This document shows, piece by piece, positions 55,724 through 64,000 of a DNA stretch of 64,000 nt. The notes under the pieces are model-generated. The model saw only the letters and a list, made by a program, of their open reading frames with translations. It made no database searches and was not told the origin of the DNA. Source of the DNA: Flavobacterium sp. JAD_PAG50586_2 (GTDB taxonomy: Bacteria > Bacteroidota > Bacteroidia > Flavobacteriales > Flavobacteriaceae); NCBI GenBank assembly GCA_023213215.1, contig CP096136.1, positions 1,116,001 to 1,180,000 of the forward strand, read 5' to 3'. The translations under genes and the position numbers were made by a program. The stretch's first letter is position 1. Each line of letters begins with the position of its first letter.

Positions 55724-57025
55724 TTAAAATGCATTTCCCTGAATGAGGTTGATTTTAAGCGAAATGTATTGTTGTTGCAGTGTGTTTTTTAGCAAATCAT
55801 ATTCAGTGGAAAGCAATTGGTTTTTGACTGCCGAAAAAACAACGGCATCAATAGTTCCGGATGAGAACTTAGATTGTGAAGTCCGGAAAGAAGCATCGGC
55901 AAACGATTTCATTTCCTTAAGTTTTGATTCTAACTGAATATAATTGGCTTTGTTTTGGTTTTCGATGTCTATCTGGTTTTTGATTTTTAGCTTTTCCTGT
56001 TCGATGACATATTTAGATTTTTCGCTTTCAAGTTTGGATGCTGTTATTCGTTTATTATTTCGGAAACCGTTAAAAACCGGAACATTGAGCTGAATTCCAA
56101 CCTGGTGATTTTTGTTGTCACTGATTTGCTTGTTGAAATCATCCAAAACAGCGTTCGACTGGTTTAGTGGTTTGTAATAAAATGTAGAAAATCCGTAATA
56201 GGTTGTTAGTGTTGGCAGATTATTGGCCTTTTCCAGATGAATATCCTTCCGGCTGCTTTTGTAACTGAGTTCGGCAAATTTGATTTTGGGATTTGAAATG
56301 GAACTTGCTTCCTTAGCGAAATTGATTTCGAAAGTTTTTTCCAGAACAACCTCTGTAATAGAAACATTTTCAACATTAATCAACTGAAAAAGCTGTGTTT
56401 TTTGAAGTAATGAAAGCTGTTCGGTTTGCATCATTTTCATTTCTTCCTGTGCAAAACTGAGCTGCATATCGTATAAATCGCTTTTGGGTTTGCTTCCGAT
56501 TTCGACTTCCTTTAGAACACGATTCAGATTAAATTCGGAGTTTTTAAATTGCTCTTTTTGGATTTTCAGCAATTCCTGGGTAAAGAGTGCCTGGTAATAA
56601 CTTTCGAGAATCTGAAGCTGGTATTCGTTTTCGATTATTTCTAATTCTGCCTTTGCCTTTTCGATGTTGATTTTCGTTTTTTGTGCATTCGCGAAAGCCT
56701 TAAAATCGATTAGGTTCATTTGGGCATTCAGATAGAAATTATCATTTTGGATGTTGGAACTTACCCTGCCATTAGTAGCAGGATCGATTGTCGAACCAAA
56801 ATTATAGCTTTGATTTCCCGTAAAGGAAACCGTTGGCAGCATTTGGTTTACCAAAGAATTATGCTCTTTCTGCGACTTTTTTACATTAAGCTGCTGAATC
56901 TTGATTTCAATTGAATTCTTCATCGCTTCCTCGATGCATTTCTGCAATGGCCAGGAATTTTCCTGACCAAATACAGAAGCGCAAAATGTAAATAGAAAAA
57001 CGATTAAAAAATACAACTTATTCAT
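55724..57025 (-). CDS. TolC family outer-membrane efflux protein
   Basis: A 433-residue outer-membrane channel protein. Signal peptide (ASVFGQ), then long amphipathic helices with heptad-like spacing and the duplicated TolC repeat (NQMLPTVSFTGNQSYNFGS in the first half, VQLNVPVFNGFRNNKRI in the second). It forms the exit duct for the ABC exporter encoded upstream. The start overlaps the permease stop by 8 bases, so it is the last gene of that operon. Confidence 0.87.
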   Translation of the reverse strand: MNKLYFLIVFLFTFCASVFGQENSWPLQKCIEEAMKNSIEIKIQQLNVKKSQKEHNSLVNQMLPTVSFTGNQSYNFGSTIDPATNGRVSSNIQNDNFYLNAQMNLIDFKAFANAQKTKINIEKAKAELEIIENEYQLQILESYYQALFTQELLKIQKEQFKNSEFNLNRVLKEVEIGSKPKSDLYDMQLSFAQEEMKMMQTEQLSLLQKTQLFQLINVENVSITEVVLEKTFEINFAKEASSISNPKIKFAELSYKSSRKDIHLEKANNLPTLTTYYGFSTFYYKPLNQSNAVLDDFNKQISDNKNHQVGIQLNVPVFNGFRNNKRITASKLESEKSKYVIEQEKLKIKNQIDIENQNKANYIQLESKLKEMKSFADASFRTSQSKFSSGTIDAVVFSAVKNQLLSTEYDLLKNTLQQQYISLKINLIQGNAF

Positions 57026-59453
57026 ATTTCAGGTATTTCAAAACATCTAATCTTGTGGCCTGATAAGCTCTTGAAAGCACTACGAGCAAGGTCAGGAACA
57101 ATAGAACCACAAAACCAATTATAAAAGGAATTAAGCTGATTTCTATTCGGAATGCAAAATTTTCCAGCCACATATTCAGTAAATAATAAACCGGAAATAA
57201 GGCAATGGCAAATCCAATCAGACAGAAAACAATGTATTGTTTAGACAATTCCTTAAGTAAAACCGAGGTTTCGGCTCCTAATGTTTTTCGGATGGCGATT
57301 TCCTTCATTCTCCGTTGGATCGAATAGGATGCCAGGGCAAACAATCCGAAAAGCGCAATCAGGATTACGATAACATTTAAAAGTGAGAACAGGTTTCTCT
57401 GTTTTACATAGGTTTCATAAGTTCGCGCATAAGCCTTATCTACAAAGTCATAATCAAAAGGATATTCTGTATCTATTTTTTTGGTCCAGAATTTCTCAAT
57501 TTCAGCAATCGTCTGCTCCTTATTGTCTCCACTAATTTTGACATGGATTTTATTTGCGTTCTGAAGCATCCAGTCGATAGTTTTAAAGTGAAAAAATACC
57601 ATTGGCGGGATATCATCCTGAGGGCCTAAGAGATTGAAATTCTTTACAACTCCAACAATTTTTAACTTATTCCCATTCCAGTCGATTTCTTTTCCGACTG
57701 GGTTTTTCTCGTTCATCTTTTTCAGGGTCGCTTCATTAATCAGCATAGAATTGATGGTATCTGAAGCAATTTTGTCAGATAAAAACCGGCCTTCCTTGAG
57801 TTCAATCTGCATCATTTCGAGCATACCAAAATCGACACCCATATTTCTGCCCTGAATATTCTCACTGTTTTTATAATTAAATCCCGAAGTAGAACCATTT
57901 GAAGAACCAAAAGTAAAAGCACCTGTTGAAACCTGTTCCACCCCTTTGATTTTTGAAATTTCCTGTTTGATAAGATTGTATCTGTTGTAAACTTTAGCCT
58001 TATAGTCCTTCTCTTTCCAGTCATACGGATTTCTATAGGAAATAGCTATAACCTGACTGCCCTTGAAACCTAAATCTTTGGTACTTATGTATTGAATTTG
58101 CTCATAGACAATATAGGAACCAATTATAAAAAACGTTGCTATAGCGAATTGTAAAATCAACATTCCGTTCCTTAACCAGATGCCGCTTTTACTTCGTCCG
58201 AAATTGCCCTTCAACACTTTCAGCGTTTCGAAATTAGATACATAAACCGCTGGAAATATTCCTGCAAAAACAATAGTCAGGATAAAAATAAGGATCAGTT
58301 GCAGGTAAAACTGACTGCCATAAATCACCAATTTTTTTCCTAAAAACTCATTGTAATAAGGCAGGGAAAGTTCGACAATGACTAATGAAAATAAAATTGA
58401 AAACAATACTGTAATGATGGTTTCAAATAGAAATTGCTTAATTATATTGCCCTTGGAAGCACCAATAATCTTCCTAACACCAACTTCTTTAGCTCTTTTA
58501 ATAGCATTGGCTGTTGCCAGATTCACATAATTTACAACTGAAAGAACCAAAATCAGGATGGATAAACCCAACATAATCAACAAAAACTGATAGTTCCCTT
58601 TTCCTTCTGCAAATCCTTCTGCAATAGCATGCAAACGGGCATCTTTTAGGGAACCAAAAATAATCCTGGTGCGATGATCTCCATTTTTCTTCATCCATTC
58701 GGCAGGTGTTAATCCGTCGTCCTTTGCCCATCTCATGGCCCTGTTTTCGTGAAGCAATCTTTCCATTCGGGAAGCAACCTTGTCTTTATCGGCTGGATTT
58801 TTCAATTTTAAAAGTAAACCCCAATTAAAATTTCCCCAATTATCCATGTCAAGAATTATTTTGGCTTCGATTAAATTAGTTACGGCCATTGGTGCCATGG
58901 ATGACTTTCCAGGAATGGTATAAACACCCCTCACGACCAATTGTTTTCCGGCATGCGTAACAATTTTTCCCATCGGATCCTCATCGCCAAAAAGCTTTTG
59001 TGCCGTTTCTACAGAAATAGCAATGCTGGCATTATCTTTTAACGCTGTTTTTGCGTTTCCTTTAACAAAATCAAAGGGGAAAAATTGAAAAAAGGTATTT
59101 TGTGCGTCGGTTATCTTGACAATTTCCTTTTTATCCTTGTATTTAATGATTTCTTCAGAATACCAATTTTCCATATAGCAATGTGCCTCTACTTCTGGAA
59201 AATCTGTCTTGAATAATTTATCAAACGGAATAACATTGCTTGCCCAAAAATCTACCTCACTAACCTTGCTTATCGATTGAAAGATTCTTTCCTTGTCAGG
59301 GTTCCATTCGTTATAGCTTTGCTCATCATTCCAATATAAAATTGAAAATATTAACCCGGCAATCCCGATGCTCAAACCCAAAATATTCAATGCCGTAAAC
59401 AGCTTGTTGTTTTTGATTTGGAATAAAAATATATTTAACCAGTTCTTTAACAT
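57018..59453 (-). CDS. MacB-like ABC transporter permease
   Basis: An 811-residue permease of the MacB/FtsX type with two repeats: each has an N-terminal helix, a periplasmic MacB_PCD-like domain and a C-terminal FtsX helix set. Helices lie at about 22-43, 285-305, 335-360, 385-405 (first FtsX block) and again near 430-455, 690-715, 740-765 and 775-800. The conserved GVRKIIGASKGNIIKQFL and EIAIRKTLGAETSVLL coupling loops are present. It would export a peptide, lipid or drug. Paired with the ATPase at 60292. Confidence 0.88.
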   Translation of the reverse strand: MLKNWLNIFLFQIKNNKLFTALNILGLSIGIAGLIFSILYWNDEQSYNEWNPDKERIFQSISKVSEVDFWASNVIPFDKLFKTDFPEVEAHCYMENWYSEEIIKYKDKKEIVKITDAQNTFFQFFPFDFVKGNAKTALKDNASIAISVETAQKLFGDEDPMGKIVTHAGKQLVVRGVYTIPGKSSMAPMAVTNLIEAKIILDMDNWGNFNWGLLLKLKNPADKDKVASRMERLLHENRAMRWAKDDGLTPAEWMKKNGDHRTRIIFGSLKDARLHAIAEGFAEGKGNYQFLLIMLGLSILILVLSVVNYVNLATANAIKRAKEVGVRKIIGASKGNIIKQFLFETIITVLFSILFSLVIVELSLPYYNEFLGKKLVIYGSQFYLQLILIFILTIVFAGIFPAVYVSNFETLKVLKGNFGRSKSGIWLRNGMLILQFAIATFFIIGSYIVYEQIQYISTKDLGFKGSQVIAISYRNPYDWKEKDYKAKVYNRYNLIKQEISKIKGVEQVSTGAFTFGSSNGSTSGFNYKNSENIQGRNMGVDFGMLEMMQIELKEGRFLSDKIASDTINSMLINEATLKKMNEKNPVGKEIDWNGNKLKIVGVVKNFNLLGPQDDIPPMVFFHFKTIDWMLQNANKIHVKISGDNKEQTIAEIEKFWTKKIDTEYPFDYDFVDKAYARTYETYVKQRNLFSLLNVIVILIALFGLFALASYSIQRRMKEIAIRKTLGAETSVLLKELSKQYIVFCLIGFAIALFPVYYLLNMWLENFAFRIEISLIPFIIGFVVLLFLTLLVVLSRAYQATRLDVLKYLKYE

Positions 59454-59485
59454 GATTTGTTCGTTTTTAGATGATGATGTGATGC

Positions 59486-60268
59486 TTATTTTTTGTTCAC
59501 CGAACCTGATGAGCTTTTATCGGCAATAACCTGCGACGGATTTCCGTAATAACTGATATCGGCGCTTGAAGATGCTTTGGCGTCAATAGATTTGGATGCG
59601 TAAACAGTAGCATCGGCTGAACTGCTGGCTCTTACTTCTACGGTTTCTGCCAATAATCCTTTAGCATTACATGTTCCAGAGCTACTTACCTTTACTTTTA
59701 GGTTTTCTGCTTTTCCATTGATGATTGCCTCGCCAGAACTACTTACTTCAGCAGTTACTGTTTTGGCATCCATACTTCCTTTAAAGTCAGCACTAGAGGA
59801 AACATCAACACTTACTGTATTAGCTTTAAATTTTCCCGAAATACTTCCGGATGAGCTGGCGGCTAAGTCTAATTCGTCAGATGTATTTAAGTTTTCTATA
59901 TTAATATCAGCAGAAGAACTCACTTTAAAAGCAGTTAGCGATGGTCCTGAAATAGTCACTTTAAGGGTTTGGAAACGTATCCCGTTTACGCTTCGGTTTC
60001 CTTTTTTAGAGCCTTTATATTTCCCTTCACCAGCATCAACGAAGACTTTTAGGGTTCCGTTTTCAACTTCTGTTTTTATGAATTGCAGTTTTTCCCGATC
60101 ATCGGTTTCTACCTTTACGCTTTTTGTTTCAGAAACTGTATAGGAAACCTGAACGCTGGTTGCAGCTTTCAATTTAGAAAAATCGGCTACTGTCCTGTTT
60201 TCCGATACTTGTGAAAAGGCTATTAAGCTTATTAAAAAAGCGGTTGCTGTTGCGATTACTTTTGACAT
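59486..60268 (-). CDS. DUF2807 (head GIN) beta-helical protein
   Basis: A 260-residue secreted protein with signal peptide (LIAFSQ). Its body is the DUF2807/auto-transporter adhesin head domain, a right-handed beta solenoid rich in Ser, Ala, Lys and Val: FKVSSSADINIENL, DLAASSSGSISGKFKANTV, VKVSSSGTCNAKG. Its role is not established. It is inserted between the ATPase and permease of the exporter and is probably co-transcribed with them. Confidence 0.8.
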   Translation of the reverse strand: MSKVIATATAFLISLIAFSQVSENRTVADFSKLKAATSVQVSYTVSETKSVKVETDDREKLQFIKTEVENGTLKVFVDAGEGKYKGSKKGNRSVNGIRFQTLKVTISGPSLTAFKVSSSADINIENLNTSDELDLAASSSGSISGKFKANTVSVDVSSSADFKGSMDAKTVTAEVSSSGEAIINGKAENLKVKVSSSGTCNAKGLLAETVEVRASSSADATVYASKSIDAKASSSADISYYGNPSQVIADKSSSGSVNKK

Positions 60269-60291
60269 GGTTTTATTTTTTAAGTTATTAT

Positions 60292-60993
60292 TTAGGATAC
60301 AAAAACGTCTACGTTTCGGCTGTTAGTTTTTTCAGAAAGTATCATTCCGTCTTTCATGAAAATGGTTCTTTGCGAAAAAGAAGCGTCATAATCAGAGTGC
60401 GTTACCATCAGTATTGTTGCTCCATTGGCGTGCAGATCGGTTAACAACTCCATTACTTCATTTCCGTTTTTGCTGTCGAGATTTCCTGTTGGTTCATCGG
60501 CCAAAATGATTTTTGGGTCGTTGATTAAGGCTCTGGCAACGGCAACTCTTTGTTGTTGTCCGCCCGAAAGCTGCTGCGGATAATGTTTCAGTCGGTGTGA
60601 AATTGCTAATCTTTCGGCTATGGCTTCCACTTTCTGCTTTCTTTCCGATGCCGGAATGTTGTTGTAAATAAGCGGAAGCTCAATATTATCAAACACTGAA
60701 AGTTCGTCAATCAGATTAAAATTTTGGAAGATGAAGCCAATATTCTGTTTCCTGATCTTGGATTTTTCCGACTCATTAATGCCTACCATTTCCTGTTGAA
60801 GCAATTGATAATTTCCTTTTGTGGCGCTGTCTAAGAGTCCAACAATATTAAGAAGCGTCGATTTCCCGCTTCCTGATGAACCCATAATGGTGACGAACTC
60901 GCCTTGATTGATTGTGATTGAAACTTCGCTTAATGCCTTGGTTTCGACTTCTTCGGTTCTGTAAACTTTAGAAAGATCTTTGATTTGTATCAT
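60292..60993 (-). CDS. MacB/LolD-type ABC transporter ATP-binding protein
   Basis: A 233-residue ABC ATPase. Walker A GSSGSGKST, Q-loop FQNFNL, signature LSGGQQQRVAVARAL, Walker B IILADEPTGNLD and the switch His (VTHSDYD) are all present. It belongs to the LolD/MacB/FtsE group and energises the permease at 57018. It lies 21 bases downstream of the HlyD-like adaptor. Confidence 0.92.
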   Translation of the reverse strand: MIQIKDLSKVYRTEEVETKALSEVSITINQGEFVTIMGSSGSGKSTLLNIVGLLDSATKGNYQLLQQEMVGINESEKSKIRKQNIGFIFQNFNLIDELSVFDNIELPLIYNNIPASERKQKVEAIAERLAISHRLKHYPQQLSGGQQQRVAVARALINDPKIILADEPTGNLDSKNGNEVMELLTDLHANGATILMVTHSDYDASFSQRTIFMKDGMILSEKTNSRNVDVFVS

Positions 60994-61014
60994 ACTATTC
61001 GTTTTTTGGTGATG

Positions 61015-62251
61015 TTATTCAATGTTTAATATTTCGACTTCTTTATAATCTTTATAAGATGAAGTTATTACTTTTTCTCCGGGTTTCAGTCCTTTTGTAA
61101 TTTCATAATACAATGGGTTTTCCCGACTGACTTCAATAGTTCTTCTTTCGGCTTTATCGCCATTGACTACAAATATCCACTTTCCTGATGTTTCCTGGTA
61201 AAAACTGCCTTTTGATAAAATAATCGATTTTGTTTTTTCAGACAAATTCAATCGCACGCTGAAACTTAGACCCTGCCTTAAATCAAGGTTGTCACTTCCT
61301 ATAAAATTAAGCTCGACCTGAAATTTTCCGGCCTTAATTTCGGGAATTACTTTGGCAATGATAACTTCAACCTGTTGACCATTAAAATCAACTGTTCCTT
61401 TATGACCCTGAACTACTTTTGGCAGATAAAATTCATCTATATCAGCCAGTAATTTATACCCTTTCATTACATCAATTTTACCCAAAGTCTCTCCTTGTTG
61501 ATAGGTTTGCCCTAAAACGGGTTCAAATGATGATAATCTTCCTGAAAGTGGCGCCACAATTAAGAAATTCTTTTTATTAGTCCTTAAGATACCTAAACTT
61601 TTTTCCATGATGCCAATCGACTGATTGAGTTGCCCGATTTGGATTTGATTAGCCTGCTTTTCCTTGGTTACACTTTGCTTGATGATATTCATCCGTTCCT
61701 TTTGAAAACGAAAATTCTCCTGTGTTTTCTCCCATTCGTTTTTAGCCAAAATTTCCTGGTCAAACAACTTCTTATTCAAATCGTATAAATTTTTGGAATC
61801 CTGATAATCGTGTTCGATGGCAATCAAATCTTTTGCCAGATTCAATTCCTGATTGCGCAAATCCAATTTGGCTTTGTTCAGGTTATTAATTTGTTCGATA
61901 ATCGAAGTTTCCTGCTGCATGTAATTGAGTTCTGTATTCGGATTGTATAATCTTGTCAATGGCTGTCCTTTGATGACCATATCGCCATTGCTGACAAAAA
62001 TTTCCTGAACCGAACCGCCTTCTACAATATTGACCAACATCGAATTCATGGGCTCCACCCTTGCCTGAAAAACCATAAAATCTTCAAAGAAATCCTGCTC
62101 TACGGTTTTTATGCTGATTTCGCTTTTCTTGATGTTTAAACTTCTTTTTTGGTAACCATAGAATACCCCACGTACCCTAAAATTACTATTGCCAATACAG
62201 CAATGGTTAGATACTTTTTTTGTTATTTTTACGATTGATGACAGTGTCCAT
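61015..62251 (-). CDS. HlyD/MacA-like periplasmic adaptor (two one-base frameshifts)
   Basis: A membrane-fusion protein linking the permease to TolC. With one base added to the T7 run 62215-62221 and one to the T6 run 62145-62150, the start MDTVINRKNNKKYLTIAVLA joins VILGYVGYSMV (membrane anchor) and TKKRSLNIKKSEIS. The body has a lipoyl-like domain (IVEGGSVQEIFVSNGDMVIKGQPLTRL), a coiled-coil hairpin (about 100-200) and beta-barrel domains, to 412 residues. An alternative ATG at 62272 adds seven codons. Diverges from the response regulator gene. Confidence 0.85.
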
Positions 62252-62413
62252 TTTGATTTCTTTGACAGGCATAAATACAATTCTGTGCCAAAGTTTTAAA
62301 AACAATAAATTACTGATATTATGTATTTTAAAAACCAATTAATATTTTAAGTGTTCATTATCGAACACCATTTGTACGAAACCGAACACTAAACTGAAAT
62401 AAATTCAGCTTAA

Positions 62414-63759
62414 ATGAAAAAAACCAATGCCAACATTCTAGTCATAGACGATCAGGAAGATATTCTTTTTGCAGCGAAAATGCTTTTGAAGAAACATTTC
62501 GAAACTATTTTCACGCTCAACAATCCAAAAAATGTGCTTCGCCTGTTAGCCGAAAATGAAATTGACGTTGTTCTTTTAGACATGAATTACCGCATCGGGT
62601 TTGAGGATGGTCGCGAAGGCTTGTATTTTTTAAAGGAAATCAAAACGCTTTCGCCTAAAACGATTGTGATTCTGATGACCGCATTTGGCAAAGTGGAAAC
62701 TGCTGTAGAAGGTTTGAAAAAAGGCGCTTTTGATTATGTCCTAAAACCGTGGGAGAATGAAAAATTAGTCGAAACCGTAAAACAAGCTGTTGAGCAAAGC
62801 AGAAAAACCAAGAAGAAAGCAGACAAACAACCGATTACAGATTCGTTTTTTATTGGCGATTCCGATGTTATAAAAAAGCTTACGCTTTGGGCGAAAAGGT
62901 TGCCAAAACGGATGCTAACGTTCTGATTTTGGGCGAAAATGGAACCGGAAAATTTGTAATGGCACAACACATCCATCAAAAATCGGCCCGACAAAATAGT
63001 GTGTTTGTGCATGTAGATTTGGGTTCATTAAACGGCAACATTTTTGAAAGTGAGCTTTTTGGTTATGCCAAAGGCGCGTTTACCGATGCCAAAAACGATA
63101 CCGCCGGAAGATTTGAAAATGCCCAAAACGGCACCATTTTTTTGGATGAAATCGGAAATGTCCCTTTGCATTTACAATCGAAATTATTGCAGGTAATACA
63201 AACCAAAACCGTTACGCGATTGGGCGAATCAAAACCTCGTCCCTTAGATGTAAGGATCATAACCGCAACCAATTTGAATCTGAAGGAAGAAGTCGCGCAA
63301 AAGAATTTCCGGGAGGATTTGTATTATCGCATCAACACTATGGAAATCACGTTGCCATCACTTAGAGACCGCAAGGAAGATAAAGTAGCTTTGGCACAAT
63401 TCCTTTTGGAAAAAATCATTGCTAAATACGATCGAAACGAAATCATTTTCAATGAAAAAGCATTGGAACAAATAGAAAAACATGCCTGGAGTGGCAACAT
63501 CCGGGAAATGGAAAACCGAATTGAACGCGCGGTAATTTTATGCGAAAACAATTTGATTTCGGCATCTGATTTGGATTTGGATCAAATAACTTTTTATGAA
63601 AATCGGGATGACCTTCCACTTTCGGATGTAGAGAAAAACACTATTGAAAAAGTATTGGCTAAACATCAATATAACATCAGTAAATCGGCTGAAGAACTGG
63701 GATTATCACGCGCAGCCTTGTACAGAAGAATGGAAAAATACAATATCAGCAATTCGTAA
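62414..63759 (+). CDS. Sigma-54-dependent response regulator, NtrC type (one-base frameshift)
   Basis: A 448-residue regulator. Receiver with the DD pair (VIDDQED), phospho-Asp in VVLLDMNYRIG and LKPW. AAA+ domain with Walker A GENGTGKFVMAQHIH, the sigma-54 contact loop reading GAFTDA instead of GAFTGA, and Walker B FLDEIG. The C-terminal Fis-type helix-turn-helix is NISKSAEELGLSRAALYRRM. The A6 run 62872-62877 lacks a base; restored it reads IKKAYALGEKVAKTDANVL. It probably activates the divergent exporter operon. Confidence 0.9.
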
Positions 63760-64000
63760 TGTTTAAAAACCAAAAGATATACCACTTCCTTTTTTTAGGC
63801 TGCTGTTAATTTTATGCAGTGTTGGCCTGAGTGTTTTCTTTTTTTCGAAAGGATTAAAGTATACCGGATTTTTTATTGGTTTTCTTTCGTTTTTGCTGCT
63901 GGTTGAAATCTATTTTTTCCTTAGAAATGCTTTCTTATTGTATGACCGTACAATCGCTTCCATTTTACAGAATGATTTCTCTTCCGATTTTTCCAAACAT
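63759..64000 (+). CDS. Membrane sensor histidine kinase, partial (runs off the window; one-base frameshift)
   Basis: Only the N-terminus is seen. With one base restored in the T7 run 63790-63796, translation from ATG 63759 (which overlaps the regulator stop) gives KNQKIYHFLFFRLLLILCSVGLSVFFF and a second helix GFFIGFLSFLLLVEIYFFLRNAF: two membrane spans of a kinase whose catalytic part lies past 64000. It should form the two-component pair with the sigma-54 regulator. Confidence 0.7.

Overview
The window looks like a chromosome segment from a Flavobacterium-like member of the Flavobacteriaceae (Bacteroidota). The reasons are low GC content, TAnnTTTG promoter boxes, a type IX secretion sorting domain, mevalonate-pathway genes, a proofreading-exonuclease/DnaE fusion, and many small lipoproteins and CarboxypepD_reg-like or DUF2807 proteins. 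No rRNA, phage, insertion sequence or CRISPR array was seen. Two tRNAs are present, Leu(TAG) and Asp(GTC).

Layout. 0-4 kb: a large secreted CUB/fibronectin protein and TspO. 4-10 kb: mevalonate decarboxylase and kinase, a histidine kinase, a UbiA prenyltransferase and a pseudouridine synthase. 10-20 kb: DUF885 and M20 peptidases, tRNA-Leu, a BlaI/BlaR1-type pair with two visible operators, and DUF4407. 20-25 kb: a leftward run (ruvC, hemW, cyclase, GNAT, VOC, MmcQ) whose spacers hold repeat-bounded cassettes. 25-27 kb: a flippase-like membrane protein and a glycosyltransferase. 27.1-27.5 kb: a 21-bp phased repeat array. 27.5-31 kb: lipoproteins, tRNA-Asp, DUF58, a histidine-kinase remnant and thioredoxin. 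31-36 kb: dnaE and an RRM protein. 37-39 kb: rpsP, rimM and a tRNA methyltransferase. 39-46 kb: a giant self-cleaving-type adhesin and a NarL-type two-component pair. 46-50 kb: an acyl-CoA dehydrogenase, DUF3050 and an SGNH hydrolase. 50-56 kb: a leftward Fe-S/redox operon (mrp, nifU, outer-membrane protein, FAD reductase, COQ7-like, ferredoxin). 56-64 kb: a TolC/HlyD/MacB-like export operon, divergent from a sigma-54 response regulator and its sensor kinase.

About fifteen genes are broken by single-base deletions, nearly all in A/T or C/G runs and never by insertions. Restoring one base at each site gives full-length proteins whose total spans are divisible by three. I therefore annotate these as single genes and treat the breaks as probable long-read homopolymer errors.

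The least explained structures are intergenic. (1) Nineteen TAAAC-headed units repeat every 21 bp between convergent genes. (2) Four copies of a hairpin element share conserved flanks but have entirely different, still self-complementary, stems. (3) Inward-facing AGTnnTC heptamer arrays form mini-cassettes, one carrying a four-helix-bundle gene. (4) A GxxExxY nuclease-fold gene sits inside CGCAAAG-type inverted repeats. Items 3 and 4 fill consecutive gaps in the ruvC-hemW-cyclase run and are my best candidate for an undescribed mobile or selfish system.
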